Source: Weissella kandleri
Lineage (GTDB): Bacteria; Bacillota; Bacilli; Lactobacillales; Lactobacillaceae
Reading direction: 5' to 3'
DNA: 64,000 nt
Assembly (NCBI RefSeq): GCF_001438705.1
Contig: NZ_JQBP01000003.1
Span: 220,610-284,609, forward strand
The position numbers were made by a program, and so were the translations under genes. Under the pieces are notes generated by a model, which saw only the letters and a list, made by a program, of their open reading frames with translations, was not told where the DNA came from and made no database searches. The first letter of the stretch is position 1; every line of letters begins with the position of its first letter. Shown here piece by piece: positions 63,774 through 64,000 of the stretch.

Positions 63774-63820
63774 AAAAGAAACCCCACCATATCAACAATT
63801 ACGTTGATATAACGGGATTT
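63774..63820 (-). terminator. Terminator after the tRNA cluster
   Basis: Minus strand AAATCCCG..ATATCAAC-GTAATT-GTTGATAT..GGGGTTT followed by CTTTTATT. It ends the tRNA-Ile/tRNA-Ser transcript. Confidence 0.8.
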
Positions 63821-63845
63821 AACATTCATTAATTTTTGATATTAC

Positions 63846-63932
63846 GGAGACAGAGGGATTCGAACCCTCGCGCCAGTTTCCCGACCTACACCCTTAGCAG
63901 GGGCGCCTCTTCAGCCTCTTGAGTATGTCCCC
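63846..63932 (-). tRNA. tRNA-Ser (anticodon GCT)
   Basis: 87 bases, class II with long variable arm. Acceptor GGGGACA/TGTCTCC, anticodon stem CGCCC/GGGTG around CTGCTAA, T-arm GAGGGTTCGAATCCCTC. No CCA is encoded. Its 3' end points to the integrase remnant, the usual side for integration. Confidence 0.95.
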
Positions 63933-63960
63933 AAGCATGTTTAAGTACAGCTTAAACAAA

Positions 63961-64000
63961 TGGGCCTGACAGGACTCGAACCTGTGACCTCTGCGTTATC
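63961..64000 (-). tRNA. tRNA-Ile (anticodon GAT), 3' part, runs off the window
   Basis: The minus strand gives GATAACGCAGAGGTC, the T-arm ACAGGTTCGAGTCCTGT, and acceptor strand CAGGCCC plus A. GAT followed by AA fits the anticodon loop of tRNA-Ile. The 5' half is outside the window, so the anticodon assignment rests on the loop alone. Confidence 0.8.

Noticed and set aside
63846-63932. attL/attR direct repeat of the tRNA-Ser 3' end inside the window
   Set aside because: I looked for a second GATTCGAACCCTC-like copy near 60-63.7 kb and saw none; the other end of the element is either lost or outside.

Overview
The window looks like the chromosome of a lactic acid bacterium (Lactobacillales). 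The best guess is the Weissella/Leuconostoc side of Lactobacillaceae, from the EF-Tu sequence, the gene order and the gluconate genes; this is inference, since no 16S gene is present. Almost every gene is on the minus strand, so operons read from high to low coordinates. Exceptions on the plus strand are tRNA-Glu, a 38-residue membrane peptide and a dead integrase.

Left part (1-13.6 kb): the N-terminal third of recA, a stand-alone CinA C-terminal domain protein, pgsA, rodZ, a YmfF/YmfH M16 peptidase-like pair, cardiolipin synthase, a gluconate kinase-permease operon with its own promoter and a distant cre site, and a three-gene ABC exporter plus glycosyltransferase operon of the teichoic acid/rhamnan type. 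A decayed TPP-riboswitch-like sequence lies between the last two.

Core part (13.6-57 kb) is conserved housekeeping: rqcH, ribF, truB, trmL, recO, era, dgkA, ybeY, phoH, yqeY, rpsU, a YitT protein, hisS-aspS under an Asp-specifier (GAC) T-box, an amidase, a nucleoside deoxyribosyltransferase, mvaS, coaBC, tRNA-Glu, mutS2, cvpA, zapA, engB, clpX, tig, tuf, a TPR protein, RNase J2, an S9-like pseudopeptidase, envelope proteins, ftsK, and the rimP-nusA-ylxR-ylxQ-infB-rbfA translation operon. An mtnN/Nudix/cold-shock operon follows. Much of this is ribosome assembly and rescue, tRNA modification and charging, and cell division.

Right part (57-64 kb) is more accessory: a degenerate PurK-like ATP-grasp protein next to a membrane-anchored glucosaminidase, an orphan Rgg regulator, about 0.9 kb of AT-rich DNA without a clear gene, a cysteine-free HesB-like protein, a membrane protein built from two similar halves, a CsbD-like small protein, and a frameshifted tyrosine integrase with arm-type repeats beside a tRNA-Ser/tRNA-Ile cluster. 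The last is the scar of an integrated element.

I did not find a clear new defence or biosynthetic system. The strongest oddities are proteins that keep a family fold but lose its catalytic residues (S9-like, PurK-like, YmfF, RNase J2), a RimP with a doubled C-terminal domain, the duplicated membrane protein and the riboswitch remnant.
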